From the NCBI GenBank assembly GCA_024082115.1, contig JAMRYE010000012.1:62001-126000 (forward strand): a stretch of 64,000 nt of DNA, written 5' to 3'. This stretch comes from Rhinocladiella similis. Taxonomy: Eukaryota > Ascomycota > Eurotiomycetes > Chaetothyriales > Herpotrichiellaceae. The translations under genes were made by a program, and so were the position numbers. Shown in pieces: positions 1 through 10,852 of this stretch (the first letter of the stretch is position 1; each line of letters opens with the position of its first letter). The notes below the pieces were generated by a model. That model was not told where the DNA came from. It was given only the letters and a program-made list of their open reading frames with translations, and did not search any database.

Positions 1-756
1 CAACGCAGCGCGACGCATCTGATGTCCGTTGAGAAGGGAATCCGATACTTTTACCGAAACCGTGAGCGTACAGGCAGACCCGACGGGCCAAGCATCGAAT
101 TGGCAGACCGTGCGAACTTTCTGCGACACCCATTTGCTGTTGAATACGAGCTCCTGCCTCGTATTCAACAAGAGGCCCGAGTGATTGACCACGATCTCCT
201 TGAAGGCGTGAAGAAGGTCGGATACAAGCTTCATGATGGCTATCATGGCGGCGGTGCTTACGCCGGAGTCTTCTTCGACCTGGGCGGATACTACTGGGAT
301 ACCGGGTGCTGCGAGCACATCGCCAATGGAAAAATCCAGTTGAAGCACTCCGAAGTGAGTCACTTCACCAAGGATGGGATTGTCTACAAGGACGGCACCT
401 CACAGAAGGCCGATGTCGTCGTTTTTGCCACGGGCTATATGCAAGGAACAAAGAGCGCCATTCAGGCATTCTTTGGAGATGAAATGGCTGAAAAATGTGG
501 CGAGCGATGGGAGAAGGGCAATTCGTTCTACCTCAACTCCGAGGGCGATTCCAAGATCCTGTACCGCCCACTGCCTCAGAAAGGTCTATGGTCGATCTTC
601 CATCAGTTCTCTTTCAACAGATTCAACTCTTATCGTCTAGCGCTCCGGCTCAAGGCTGAAGAGCTTGGAATTGATGTCACGCCCTACACTGGAGACTTGC
701 CAATCGACCCTCCGAACGTCGCCGCTTCTCGTGATCGTCGCCCTGGAGGTGTTTAG
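1..756 (+). CDS. Flavin-containing monooxygenase, C-terminal part (5' end outside window)
   Basis: The reading frame is open from base 1 to a TAG at 754-756, so this is the 3' end of a longer gene; the first ATG at 22 is probably internal. About 250 residues are visible. The segment VVVFATGY is the conserved ATG(Y) motif that closes the second Rossmann half in class B flavin monooxygenases. It is preceded by a region rich in glycine and aromatic residues, and followed by a helical tail (residues PLPQKGLWSIFHQFSF). The N-terminal FAD GxGxxG is not in the window. The family uses FAD, NADPH and O2 to oxygenate soft nucleophiles or ketones. It lies on the same strand as, and about 500 bp before, the racemase gene, so it may be the first visible member of the catabolic cluster. 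Substrate cannot be inferred. The unusual polar tail (RDRRPGGV) may be genuine or hide a missed 3' intron. Confidence 0.75.
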   Translation, partial: QRSATHLMSVEKGIRYFYRNRERTGRPDGPSIELADRANFLRHPFAVEYELLPRIQQEARVIDHDLLEGVKKVGYKLHDGYHGGGAYAGVFFDLGGYYWDTGCCEHIANGKIQLKHSEVSHFTKDGIVYKDGTSQKADVVVFATGYMQGTKSAIQAFFGDEMAEKCGERWEKGNSFYLNSEGDSKILYRPLPQKGLWSIFHQFSFNRFNSYRLALRLKAEELGIDVTPYTGDLPIDPPNVAASRDRRPGGV

Positions 757-1251
757 CGAGCGGAACGATGGTGAATGATCACCGACTCCTGCGGCCGCGG
801 AGGTGTGGCCGGGGGTAATACCAAGCATTGGCTTCATAGAACATGCAAATTTTGTTAATGACGCCATTTACATTAAAAACTCTCGATCCTGCTTGTACAA
901 GTATGTCAAGGAATTATTCGCTGTCTTCATCAGAGGAACTTCCTATTAGTAGAACCCTGGCGCAAGGGCCGACCTCCTAGCATGTACAGCTTCTTGCACG
1001 ACTCAAGGGCGCTTCAAGCGTCGATCCACCTAAAAGTAGACAGTTCGCAAGTGGACCAAATGCGACATTATCAGGCGCCGTGGGGCAACCTCCCCTCGGT
1101 TCTGTCGGCTCGGTCGACTCGAGGCAGAACCATGGCAGACACAATACCGATTCCTCCAAGTACATACACACTATGATACACTCTTCTGGCCGTCGTGTAG
1201 CAATAGTACCTTTCATGACTGCAGTGGAGTGACGTTGTTCCTTCTGTCACC
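757..1251. other. Intergenic, promoter of the racemase gene
   Basis: I see no supported gene. Short open frames on both strands have no family resemblance. The stretch contains a CCCTCGGT element at 1093-1100. Confidence 0.6.
1093..1100 (+). promoter_or_regulatory. CCCTCGGT element, 152 bp upstream of the racemase start
   Basis: Perfect copy of the octamer also found upstream of the first esterase, the TRI12-like transporter and in the BVMO2/esterase-2 divergent promoter. Candidate binding site of a cluster regulator. Function is inferred from position and recurrence only. Confidence 0.5.
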
Positions 1252-2469
1252 ATGATGACCTCCCACATGGGTCCGCTGAGTGGCCTTCACATCCTCGAAC
1301 TTAGTGGTCTTGCCCCAGGTATGGTTCCCTGAGACTGTGACTGCAATCTCATGCCAACTCGTCGAGCACTAGGTCCATTCTGTGGTCTCCTTTTCGTCAG
1401 CTATGGGGCACAGGTGCTTCGCATAGATCGTCCAGGCGGCGCCGGGGGAGCAGCCACAGACATTCTCATTTCAGGAAAATCGTCAGTGGTATTGGACTTG
1501 AAGAAAAAATCGTCTCGCTCGGTCTTCCTATCTCTCGTCGCAAAAGCCGACGTCCTGATAGACCCGTTCCGCCCTGGAGTACTCGAGAACCTTGGTCTCC
1601 ATCCGGATCGCGTCCTGCGGCTCGTCAACCCTCGATTGATCGCTGTGCGCTTGACAGGATTCCGCCGAGATGGCAAGTATAGCAAGATGGCAGGACATGA
1701 CATTAATTATTTAGCAGTCTCTGGCGTACTATCGCTTCTAGGGGCTGCAGACAGGCCACCACTTCCACCGGCCAACATCCTGGCAGATTTTGCTGGAGGT
1801 GGCCTGGCTGCCTTCACCGGTGCTCTACTCGCCTTGCTTGATCGGAGCGTTTCTGGTACTGGGCAGGTTGTGCACGCCAACATGGTCGACGGAGCCGGAT
1901 TTCTAGGCACTTTCGCTCGTTTAAGGACCAAAACGCCTTCGTGGTCCGGTCCCCGTGGCTCGAATATGCTTGACGGCGGATGCCCTTACTATGGTTGCTA
2001 TGAATGCAAAGAGCCTGCCACCTATATGTCGGTCGGGGCCCTGGAGCCGCAATTTTTCGCCCTCCTCCTCAAAGGTCTCGGCTTACGGCTCGAAGAGGTA
2101 GTACCAGAAGGACTAACACGGGAGGATCCTAAAATTTGGCCACATATGCGGAAGATTTTCACCCACCGGTTTCAGACCAAAACTCGGAAGGAGTGGGAAG
2201 ACGTCTTCGACGGCACAGATGCCTGTTGCACGCCGGTCCTAGGCTATCGTGAAATGGAGGCCGCAAATTACAGTCATCAACCTCTGGTAGAGCTACTCAG
2301 ATCTGGAGCACGACAGGTTGACGCTTGGGATGGTAAATTGTTGTCTCCTGGCCAGGGCGACGAGGAGGCACTGGGCAGTTGGTTGGGGTGGCAGAAAGAC
2401 ACGGACTACGTGCTCCATGGAACGAGTCGTGAGGTGCGTCCTGTCGAGACTCCAACGAGTAAGATTTAG
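1252..2469 (+). CDS. Alpha-methylacyl-CoA racemase (CoA-transferase family III)
   Basis: Two exons, 1252-1318 and 1373-2469, joined across a 54-nt GT-AG intron, give 387 residues, the usual family length. The join restores the N-terminal segment LELSGLAPGPFCGLL. Three in-frame ATGs (1252, 1255, 1267) are possible starts. The segments GHDINYLAVSGVL and NILADFAGGG match alpha-methylacyl-CoA racemase and carry its catalytic His and Asp; GQVVHANMVDGAGFL is the following family signature. The enzyme epimerises (2R)- and (2S)-2-methylacyl-CoA esters so that branched acids can enter beta-oxidation. The protein ends in SKI, a plausible variant PTS1, so peroxisomal location is likely. It sits directly before an acyl-CoA dehydrogenase and an acyl-CoA ligase on the same strand, which supports a CoA-thioester pathway. 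Family III also includes true CoA transferases, but the motif match favours racemase. Confidence 0.88.
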
Positions 2470-3415
2470 CAAGGAAACAGATCCGCGAGTTTGCACGCAG
2501 ATCTTGGGAATCTGCTTGTTGATTTGCATGGCGGAGAAAATCGGTAAACTCCTGTTAAAACTTGTGCAACGTGGCCTCAAATAACAACGCATTGAACGCT
2601 CTGTCATTCTACCTATTCCTGCACTATATTGTGCCTATTTATGTCTATATGAAATCCTTGCCTAGTTGATAGGCAATAGGATAGGCAGGAGTCACTCCTG
2701 ACTATTCCTTTCTTATAGGGTTGATCATCTAGGGCCGGTTGTTTGATAGGCATCTCACTGCGGGTTGCGGAACGAGAATCCAGCCGTCGTACAGAGTCAT
2801 TACAACCAGGTATCTGACAACTCCCAACACAATAGAACCTAGATACCATAGCCTAGATGGCTAGAATATGGGAGATGCAATGCTTTCCAGGGCCTTGTGC
2901 CTTCATAGCGTTTCGGATGAAACGTACCTGAGAAGATCTGCTTGTATAGGTTTTCAACAACTGAATCATCTCAAGGATCTGGGAGCATGAACTTGTCCAT
3001 CCACCTAAACCGTATTATGTTTCCACCAAGAGGAAATTCTACTGGGACATATGGGTCACGTGCGTGAGTTCGTCTCTTATGGCACTTGAGGATGTATAGA
3101 GACATGCTAGGAGCCCAGACTCGCTTATCCAAGCCGGAAAGGATCCCTAATTTCCTCTTAGTTGACTGACTTCAGGTCCCCACAGCTTAGGAGACTCCCG
3201 GATTTTCGGTATGGCGGCCTCGGTAACCACAGGCCCCTTCTCGCAAACCAAGTGGTTTGGTGCAGATCCGTCCAGCCATCAAGCCGAGGGCCAATGCCAC
3301 GACTCTCTCTCTCTGTGTGTATCCTCCAGGTTGTACATGTACTTGCGTTTGACCTCTAGCTTCGAAGGTATGCATTCACAACGTGGCAATCATCAGTGGT
3401 GGTATTTCGGGGGAC
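2470..3415. other. Intergenic with a degenerate palindromic stretch
   Basis: No supported gene. Around 2681-2705 lies an imperfect 12-bp palindrome whose core is CAGGAGT-C-ACTCCTG (2686-2700). It is embedded in sequence rich in short repeats of ATAGGCA, which may be a transposon footprint. The part nearest 3416 holds two promoter elements described separately. Confidence 0.5.
3217..3290. promoter_or_regulatory. Pair of CCTCGG/CCGAGG elements upstream of the acyl-CoA dehydrogenase
   Basis: GCCTCGGT at 3217-3224 and GCCGAGGG at 3283-3290, the second 126 bp before the predicted ATG. They lie in opposite orientation, as expected for sites read from either strand. Inferred regulatory role. Confidence 0.4.
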
Positions 3416-4797
3416 ATGTGGGCTCTCAGTTTACGAACGCGACCCGTGGGCAGCAGGGTGCCAAAGTCACTCTCCAGTTTGAGGTTGCATTCATTTGGCC
3501 CCGTGGCCAGGCAAGTTCACGCTCGCGCCACAGACTTTCTCCCATCGAATCAGCCCGACTTTACAGAAGCTCAAAGAGAAGTCCGCGAAGCCGTGTCCAA
3601 GATTTGCGCCAAATATCCCGACGAATATTGGCTCAAGAAGGATGATGATCACTCATTTCCCCACGATCTATATCGGGATTTGGCCGAAGCTGGGTGGCTC
3701 GGCATCTGCCTACCCCAGAAATACGGCGGCTCGGAGCTTGGGATCCAGGAAGCCGCTGTCATGATGCAGACGGTCTCAGAGTCGGGTGCAGGACTAGCTG
3801 GTGCTTCGTCCATACATATGAGTGAGTCTAAGACCTGATCCTGTCGCACATGACGCGACTTAGCGAACTTTCAGCGATAAAAAGAACTGATTCCTGGCAC
3901 TCAGATATCTTCGGCTTAGAGCCTGTTGCCAAGTTCGGGACCGAAGCGCAGAAAGAACGTTTCCTCAAGCCGCTGATCCAGGGCAGAGATCGAGCTTGTT
4001 TCGGTGTCACGGAGCCTAATGCCGGTCTGGATACTCTTCGATTACAATCGCAAGCCCACCGCCATGGTGACGGTTACGTCCTCAACGGGTCAAAGATCTG
4101 GACATCCACTGCACAAGTGGCAAATAAAATCCTGATCCTTGTCCGCACAACGCCACTGGATCAGGTCGAGAAGCCGACGCAAGGGTTATCGCTCTTCTAC
4201 ACAGATCTCAACCGCGAAAAGGTGAAAGTGACTGAAATACCGAAACTTGGTCGTGCCGCCGTCGATTCAAACGTCATTTTCTTCGAAGGCTGGGAGGTTC
4301 CAGCAGCAGACAGAATCGGCGAAGAAGGCGATGGGTTCAAGCTAATTACTCACGGGCTCAACGCCGAGCGTGTTCTGGTTGCATCTGAGGCGATTGGTCT
4401 AGGATATGCTGCACTTCGCCGTGCCGCGCTCTATGCGCAAGAACGAGTGGTATTTGGCCGTCAAATTGGGAAAAACCAGGGTATTCAACATCCTTTGGCA
4501 GAGTCTTGGATTAAATTAGAGAGTGCTCGACTTCTGGTCTATCAGGCCGCACGGTTGTACGATCAGGGTCACACGTCCGGCGAATATGCGAATGCAGCAA
4601 AGTATCTTGCAGCTGAGGCGGCGTTTGAGGCATGTGAAAGGGCGGTGTTCACCCACGGTGGCATGGGCTACGCAAAAGAATACCATGTCGAGAGGTATTT
4701 CAGGGAAGCAATGCTGCCGCGCCTGACGCCTGTCAGTCGTGAGATGATTTTCAATTACATCGGGCAACGAGTACTTGGTTTGCCAAAGAGCTACTAG
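3416..4797 (+). CDS. Acyl-CoA dehydrogenase, probably mitochondrial
   Basis: Exons 3416-3821 and 3905-4797, with an 83-nt intron, give 432 residues. The join restores SSIHMNIFGLEPVAKFG. The chosen ATG begins about 40 residues rich in Arg and Ser with no acidic residue, typical of a mitochondrial import sequence. An in-frame ATG at 3383 is also open but would add acidic residues. CFGVTEPNAGLDT matches the family TEP signature around the flavin, GQIGKNQGIQ is the conserved helical segment, and HGGMGYAKEYHVER precedes the C-terminal helix. The family uses FAD to introduce a trans-2 double bond into acyl-CoA and passes electrons to ETF. Between a racemase and a ligase, the likely substrate is an (S)-2-methylacyl- or arylalkanoyl-CoA; this is inferred. 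Confidence 0.88.
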
Positions 4798-5811
4798 ATA
4801 ATCATCAATGGGAACAGATGGTTACGTTGTGGCAGTTTCGTGCACGAGTGAAAGTCCGAGGGTTGGGTTAATGAATTCAAAGAGTAGCTTGGAGGTTGAA
4901 AGTTTCTCTGAGGCCTCACCTCAAGGCCCAGGAGGTTCAACTCATCCATGTATCGTAGAGAGGCTAATTCACGATCAAAATCACCTGGAATGCCCTGCCT
5001 TGATACTTGGGCTGATTTCCTTGTCAGCAGGAGAGCCATCAGGCGTATGAGGGTACCTATCCCGGTGCCAGATCCACTTTTTGCTTAGGGCATATCAGCT
5101 TAGGAGAGGTACGCTTATGTCCGCTACCTTTGAACGATCCCAAGCGACGATTACTCGTCGCAGTCTCTAGGCAAGTGTTTTGTCTCCGCCGTGGTTCAGC
5201 TTGAACAAGACATGGCTTTGACAAAGCGTCCCAAGTCCATTGGAGTACCGGAAATCAGGGCTTTATAGTTCGTAGGTATTAGTTTTCGGACGGTTGGCCC
5301 ATGAATGACCACGTATTGAAGGTGGAAACGTTGAGCCATCTACAAGCCTGGAGGATTGTCTGACTACTCGGACCTAACTCGAGCTTGGAAGGCTGAGGCA
5401 CCAGTTCGAAGTGTCAAGGAGTACTCAAGATCTAAGTTTGAACCGCTTTCGTGACCTCAACAACGCTTCACTCGTCTTGTGATTTTGGATTGACTCGTGG
5501 AGGCCTTCTCAAACCGTCCTTACACTAGCCCATGGCTGGAATAGAGCAATCCGAGCCTCCGTCAATATTGGCGGACGGCCGAATATTGGATAGGTTCTGC
5601 CGGACAGCTCAGCTCCTTTTCGCTCCCGCACCTCGGTGCAAGATGAGATCCCGAGGGGAGAATTGGAGTTAGTAGGCTGGTTGACAATAGTGTTTACCTA
5701 GGCTTGAATAAAGTCCATTTCTTCGATGCCAATACAGTATCAAATTCTGGAGGAGAAAGTTGTTGTTCTATTGACATTTACTTGTAATTCTATGAAGAAT
5801 AGGCCGGAAAA
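4798..5811. other. Intergenic, ligase promoter
   Basis: No supported gene in about 1 kb. Two CCTCGG/CCGAGG elements lie near its right end (5630-5657). Confidence 0.5.
5630..5657. promoter_or_regulatory. Pair of CCTCGG/CCGAGG elements upstream of the acyl-CoA ligase
   Basis: ACCTCGGT at 5630-5637 and CCCGAGGG at 5650-5657, in opposite orientation and 155-182 bp before the ATG at 5812. Same core as in the neighbouring promoters. Confidence 0.45.
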
Positions 5812-7748
5812 ATGCTGTTCAAATCGGAACTACCTGATGTTGAATGTAAGTCACGGTTCTAGAAGTAATGACCAAAGACGCGTTGATTTGCTAACTGACA
5901 CAAGATCCTGCCGACCTTACAGTATGGGAATTTGTCTTCGAGAACAAGCTTCGCGCTACCCAATATCATAGCGCTGCTGGCAAAGCTGCTGGATTCACCA
6001 ATGGCGTTACCAAAGAACGTCTTGACTTTTTGCAGGTCAAGGAAGCCGCCACGTACCTCTCTACAGCATTAGTCCAGAAGTATGGCCTGAAATCGGGGGA
6101 GACAGTGTCATTGTTCTGTAACAATACGGTCTGGTATCCTATTGCCATGTTTGCGCTGCTGAGAGTCGGTGAGCTCATCTCCCCGTTCTCGCTCGATGAG
6201 CGTCTCCTCCAGAGCCCAGAGGGTCACTTACGACGTTTACAGGAGGGAGAGTCATAGGCGCATCACCTGCCTATACCGTTGATGAAATGACCCACGCATT
6301 GAAAGTTTCTGAAGCGAAGTACCTCATGACCGTTCCTGACTCAATGGGGATTGTTGGTCCCGCAGCGACCGCAGCAGGCATCCCCAAGAGTAACATCTTG
6401 TTACTCGAAGGGACGCTCAATAGTTATACGACCATGCAAGAGCTATTGGATTATGGTAGGTCTTTCGGCGTTAGGAATCAAGCGTCCGTTCATCACATCC
6501 CGGTGGGAAAATCGAACCGTGAAGTGTGCGGGTTTCTGAACTTCAGCAGCGGGACAACGGGGCTTCCGAAGGCTGTAAGTACATTTGAGACTCGTATGGT
6601 AAGATGTACTGTTGGACTAAGAACAGGACTCCTTTAGGTGATGGTATCTCACGGCAACGTGATCGCGCAAATGCAACAGTTACGAGCAGTGGCACCCGAA
6701 GGCACCAAGCGGTTCCTTGCCCAGACTCCGCTATTCCACAGTAAGAGCGCTTTCTCGAAATTCGACCTCAGTGCTAGCTGACGAAACTCTAGTCAGCGGG
6801 TTGGTACGGTTTCTGATGTGGCCTATCGTTAATAACGAAGAGTGTGTTATGCTCCCTCAATTTTATCTGGAGCTGTTCTTGAAAACGATCGTCGAATTCC
6901 AGATCACTGACGTGGTCCTCGTTCCACCCCTGGCCATCCGGCTCGCACAAGACCCGATCGTGGACAAGTACGACCTTCGTTGTATAAAAAGACTAGCTTG
7001 CAGCTCGGCTCCGCTAAGTACCGAAGTCCTCGCCCAACTCGAGAAGAAGTTCCCTTGGACTGGGTTCCGGCAATCATATGGAATGACAGAGACCTGCGGC
7101 ACTCTTTCAACACAGACTCCCAAGTACTACAGCTACAAATACGCTCGATCAAATGGGAAATTAATTCCTTCAACCGTAGTCAAGGTGGTCGACGTGGAAA
7201 CCGGGAAAGAGCTGTGTGCAAATCAGCGTGGCGAGATTCACGCCAAAGGACCCCAGATCACTATGGGCTACCTGCATAATCCGAAAGCTACGACTGAGAC
7301 TTTCGACGACCAAGGATTCATCCATACAGGAGACGTTGGTTACCTAGATGATGAAGGGTTCTTGTTCATCGTCGACCGCATTAAAGAGCTCATCAAGGTC
7401 AAGGGTCAGCAAGTGGCTCCTGCAGACCTTGAAGATTTACTCCTGGGTCACAAATACGTTGCAGATGTTGCCGTAGTGGGAGTTCCCGACGAGTACAGTG
7501 GGGAACGACCAAAAGCATACATCGTCCTGGCGCCAGGGAACCAACCGAGCGAAAGTATCGGGCGCAAGCTGATCAACTTTGTGCAAGAAAGGAGAGTGCG
7601 TTATAAATGGATTAAGGAAATCGAATTCTTGAGCGAGATACCGAAGAATGGGAGCGGAAAAATTCTGCGTCGGGTTTTGAGGGAGCAGAGTCGTGGTGGC
7701 AATGTCGGGTTGGTGGTGAAGGATCAGTCTGGTCGCGCGAACTTGTAA
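5812..7748 (+). CDS. Acyl-CoA ligase, 4-coumarate-CoA-ligase-like (AMP-binding)
   Basis: Five exons, 5812-5845, 5905-6168, 6243-6574, 6638-6740 and 6793-7748, total 562 residues. All four introns (52-74 nt) are GT-AG and the phases agree. The exon joins rebuild continuous motifs: FLNFSSGTTGLPKAV (phosphate-binding box), QSYGMTETCG, HTGDVGYLDDEG and the C-terminal catalytic lysine in NGSGKILRR. The enzyme adenylates a carboxylic acid and transfers it to CoA. Length and motifs fit the 4-coumarate/medium-chain ligase branch of the ANL superfamily. The last residues ANL could be a weak variant PTS1. It is on the same strand as the racemase and the dehydrogenase, and probably supplies their CoA ester. 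The free-acid substrate is not readable from sequence. Confidence 0.9.
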
Positions 7749-7932
7749 TTAGAGCCTTCAATACCGAAAGTACTTTGGCCCTCGCCTCTCTCGTTTCTAA
7801 TCGTTCGACTAGTAGACTAGACATTTCTCACTTCTCGTGATTAATTGGATCAAGTACAGCGAAAATACACCCCATCAGTTAACATCTTACAGAAGGGAAG
7901 ACAGTGAAGCTACTCATCGGAACATACAGCAC

Positions 7933-8160
7933 TGTTAGACGGCTTGCAGGAGCACGCACTAGTTGAGGGCGAAACAGGATGAGCTGTCGAGTCTGACCTC
8001 GATAACTAGGAGGTCTAGTTCTACCTGTTATATAGGCAAAAGGAGCGAAAACTTCTCCTCCTTGTTGAGAGGTTCTCTTCCTTGCATAGCCCCTCGCAGA
8101 ACCCCACGCATATCCCTCGTCTAGTTGCTCTTGATAGACTGTGATATAGGCAAGGAGTGT
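7933..8160 (-). repeat. Relic of the TGTTAGAC repeat family
   Basis: The stretch begins with TGTTAGACGGC and, read on the minus strand, runs parallel to 31.32-31.52 kb. Both share GCTCCTTTTGCCTATA, then TAGTTAT.GAGGTCAGACT and GACA..TCATCCTGTTT, and end in CTGCAAGC.GTCTAACA. Conceptual translations also align in patches. Differences are mostly transitions, as expected for RIP or old decay. The right boundary is uncertain. Confidence 0.65.
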
Positions 8161-8396
8161 TGCAAGGAGGGAATGAAACAAGTGAAATGACAGAGGGGTC
8201 GTACCAAGAGTTTGTAAAGACCCAAATGACGCGAGGGCGTGAGACTCAACCCTTCCAACAAGCACAGCGTACGACTCATAGACGCATGGCAGGACACAGG
8301 ACCAGGTGCATTGGTTGCATCCTAGCCAGATACTGGGGTATGCAAGCTGGTGGTGTGATGAGGAACGCTGGGGCAAAAGGACAACTCAGAAAGGCC

Positions 8397-8411
8397 GCCG
8401 AGGGCCGAGGC
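8397..8411. promoter_or_regulatory. Tandem CCGAGG elements upstream of BVMO1
   Basis: GCCGAGGG (8397-8404) overlaps GCCGAGGC (8404-8411), about 180 bp before the ATG at 8593. Same core as in other cluster promoters. Confidence 0.4.
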
Positions 8412-8592
8412 CAGCCAACGGTCAACTGGGGTGTATGCTACCACCCCCGAGGTTATGCATTGGTATTGTCGCGATCTCTACGACTGTGGATTATACAACG
8501 CCAGAACTATTTCATTGCAAGACTTGGAAAGCTGCATTTTATCATAGTTCGCACCATCTACATTATCCAGAGGTCCATACATCCATCAAGCC

Positions 8593-10581
8593 ATGGCCAT
8601 CATATATCAGAACGGAGAATCTGGTTTTCAAGTCCACGGGTCGATGAACGCAGCGAAAAATGAGGAACTCATCCGCAGCGCCATCAGTTGCGCGAATGTC
8701 AACGCTCTGCGGGTTGCACTGTATCAACTAACGGAGGATCCGGAGCTTGAGAGGGTCACAATCATGAAGTCACCGGTAAGAGGGGGTGCTCTCCTCGACT
8801 ACGTCCTATTGGCCGAAGATGAGGCAATGGTTAAATCCAAAGCCGAAAAGTATCTGCTCGATTTCATACCATACATAGAGAAAGACGTCAAAATTCAACC
8901 TAGCAAGCCGCCGCCGTCAGCAGAAGAATGCGAAAGACTCATCACCATGTTCCATGGAGGTGAGAAGATCAGTCCAGCCATGGTCAAGCTCGGCATTGAA
9001 GAACTTGCCTTTGAACCCAATGGACGCTATGTCAACTGGAACCACAAACCAGATGCCAAAATTCTGGAGGACTACCACGTGATTATCATTGGCGCGGGGC
9101 TCTGCGGCATAGTGGCGGCGATCAGCCTCGATAGACTCGGCATCCCGTATACAATCATCGACCGCGAGAAAGGGGCCGGTGGGACGTGGGCGGTGAACAC
9201 CTACCCTGACGTCAGGGTCGACACTCTTGGGTACGGTTTCAAGTACAAATTTGAAAGCGACCATTGTTGGAAGGACATATTTCCCAGGGGCGGAGAGATC
9301 CGGGACTATCTCGTTAACGTCGCAAACAGATTTGGAGTGTCCCAGAAGATTGTCTTCGAGCGAGAGGTGGTAGCAGCGACTTGGAACGAGACTTCGCAGA
9401 CCTGGGGAGTCACCACGAAGCTTCCAGATGGATCGGAAGAGCCCTTCACAAGAAGAGCCAATGCCATCATTAGCGCGGTCGGGCTCTTCTCAACGCCCGA
9501 ACTGCCAAAGATTCCAGGGCTCACCGAATACAAAGGCCATGCCTGGCACACTACTTCCTGGAACCATCAAGTCGATTGGCGGGGTAAAGACATTGCTGTG
9601 ATCGGCAATGGCTCCAGTGGCGCACAACTTATCCCAATCTTGTCGAAAGAGTCGACCAGACTATCTGTGTATCAGCGGACTCCGCAGTGGATGGCGCCTT
9701 CAGACTCTTACCGGTCACCCGTGCCGGACCCAGTTAAGTGGCTTCTCAAAACATTGCCCTACTACGAGAATTGGAACTGCTATTCAGGATTCCTTCGTGC
9801 TTGTCAGCTACAAGATGTCCAGATCAATGACCGGCAGTGGAGAGCCAAAGGAGGGCTAGTGAACCCTCGAAATGACCAGCTAAGGAAGAGCTTGACCGAG
9901 TACATTCACAAGAGCGTCAATTTCAACCCCCAGCTCGCTTCACAGCTTATCCCGTCCTATGCCCCACTAGTCCGACGCCTAGTGATGGACAGTGGCTACT
10001 ACGAAGCCCTGACTCGTCCAAACACCGAGCTCATCACCAGCGGCATCGAACGCATCACCCTGGATGGGATCCGCACACGAGACGGCAAAGAGCGATCCCA
10101 TGATATCATCGTTCTGGCATGTGGTTTTCAGCCGACTCACTTCCTTCATCCAGTCAAGTACACTGGCCGCAACGGCGTCACGCTCGACAAAACCTGGGGA
10201 AAAGATGGCGCGAGATCTTATGTGGGTATGCTCATACCCGGATACCCAAACCTCTTCACCATGTATGGGCCAAATCATCAACCTCGAGGAGGCCCGAGCA
10301 TTCTCTCCTGGGCGGAAATTTGGGCTAGGTTCGCCGCAGAGAAGATTGTGTGGATGATTGAGAGTAACGTCAAGTCGATGACCGTGAAGCAATCTACCTT
10401 TGACGCTTATAACCAGCGGCTGGACGAAGCCACGAAAGAGCTTCTCTGGGAGATGGAAGGCAGTTCATATTTCCTTAATGAGCATGGTAGACAAGCTGTT
10501 AATGCTCCTTGGACGGTCGAGGAGCAATTCCGACTGCTGGTGGATCCGATAAACACAGATGACTTTGAGCTCATCACCTAG
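8593..10581 (+). CDS. Baeyer-Villiger monooxygenase, 4-hydroxyacetophenone monooxygenase-like (BVMO1)
   Basis: A single uninterrupted frame of 662 residues; an alternative ATG lies at 8644. The order is an N-terminal extension of about 160 residues, then GAGLCG (167-172, FAD), YKGHAWHTTSW (313-323, the BVMO fingerprint form FxGxxxHxxxW with Tyr for Phe) and GNGSSG (338-343, NADPH). The long alpha-helical extension with ALRVALYQLTEDPELERV resembles the extension that distinguishes 4-hydroxyacetophenone monooxygenase from shorter BVMOs. The family inserts oxygen next to a ketone carbonyl, giving an ester or lactone. The next gene, 272 bp away and convergent, is an esterase, which fits hydrolysis of the product. 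Aryl ketones are the best guess, but family members also take aliphatic and cyclic ketones. Confidence 0.88.
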   Translation: MAIIYQNGESGFQVHGSMNAAKNEELIRSAISCANVNALRVALYQLTEDPELERVTIMKSPVRGGALLDYVLLAEDEAMVKSKAEKYLLDFIPYIEKDVKIQPSKPPPSAEECERLITMFHGGEKISPAMVKLGIEELAFEPNGRYVNWNHKPDAKILEDYHVIIIGAGLCGIVAAISLDRLGIPYTIIDREKGAGGTWAVNTYPDVRVDTLGYGFKYKFESDHCWKDIFPRGGEIRDYLVNVANRFGVSQKIVFEREVVAATWNETSQTWGVTTKLPDGSEEPFTRRANAIISAVGLFSTPELPKIPGLTEYKGHAWHTTSWNHQVDWRGKDIAVIGNGSSGAQLIPILSKESTRLSVYQRTPQWMAPSDSYRSPVPDPVKWLLKTLPYYENWNCYSGFLRACQLQDVQINDRQWRAKGGLVNPRNDQLRKSLTEYIHKSVNFNPQLASQLIPSYAPLVRRLVMDSGYYEALTRPNTELITSGIERITLDGIRTRDGKERSHDIIVLACGFQPTHFLHPVKYTGRNGVTLDKTWGKDGARSYVGMLIPGYPNLFTMYGPNHQPRGGPSILSWAEIWARFAAEKIVWMIESNVKSMTVKQSTFDAYNQRLDEATKELLWEMEGSSYFLNEHGRQAVNAPWTVEEQFRLLVDPINTDDFELIT

Positions 10582-10852
10582 CTAGACGTGTGAGTCCTAT
10601 GATACTTAAGCGAGACGTAGTGATTTCTGTACTCGCCATTTAGAATGTTCAATTGATGTTTTGCAGCGTCTATATCAACCGTTAGTGGCCAGAGAGCAAT
10701 CGAGGTCACAGACTGCTTCTCCATCATGTCTGATCCATCAAGCTCTGGGGGATTTGACGGAGAGCAAGGCTAGAGGGCAATATAATTCATAGAATATTAC
10801 GAAGGAAACGAGGTGGAATATGTTTAGCCTGTCATGGCTACAACTTGATCAT

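Larger units (their letters stand above)
7749..8592. other. Intergenic with repeat relic and BVMO1 promoter
   Basis: No supported gene. The left half is a decayed repeat copy (see 7933-8160). The right half has CCGAGG elements (8397-8411, and CCCGAGG near 8447). Confidence 0.55.

Noticed and set aside
1252..2469. Formyl-CoA or carnitine CoA-transferase assignment
   Set aside because: The GHDINYLAVSGVL and NILADFAGGG segments fit alpha-methylacyl-CoA racemase better.
2681..2705. Palindrome considered as a regulatory operator
   Set aside because: It lies over 700 bp from the next start within repeat-like DNA and is imperfect; noted only as a feature of the spacer.
7879..8376. 165-codon open frame on the minus strand
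   Set aside because: It overlaps the decayed TGTTAGAC repeat and its translation aligns with stop-ridden copies at 31 kb, so it is repeat sequence rather than a gene.
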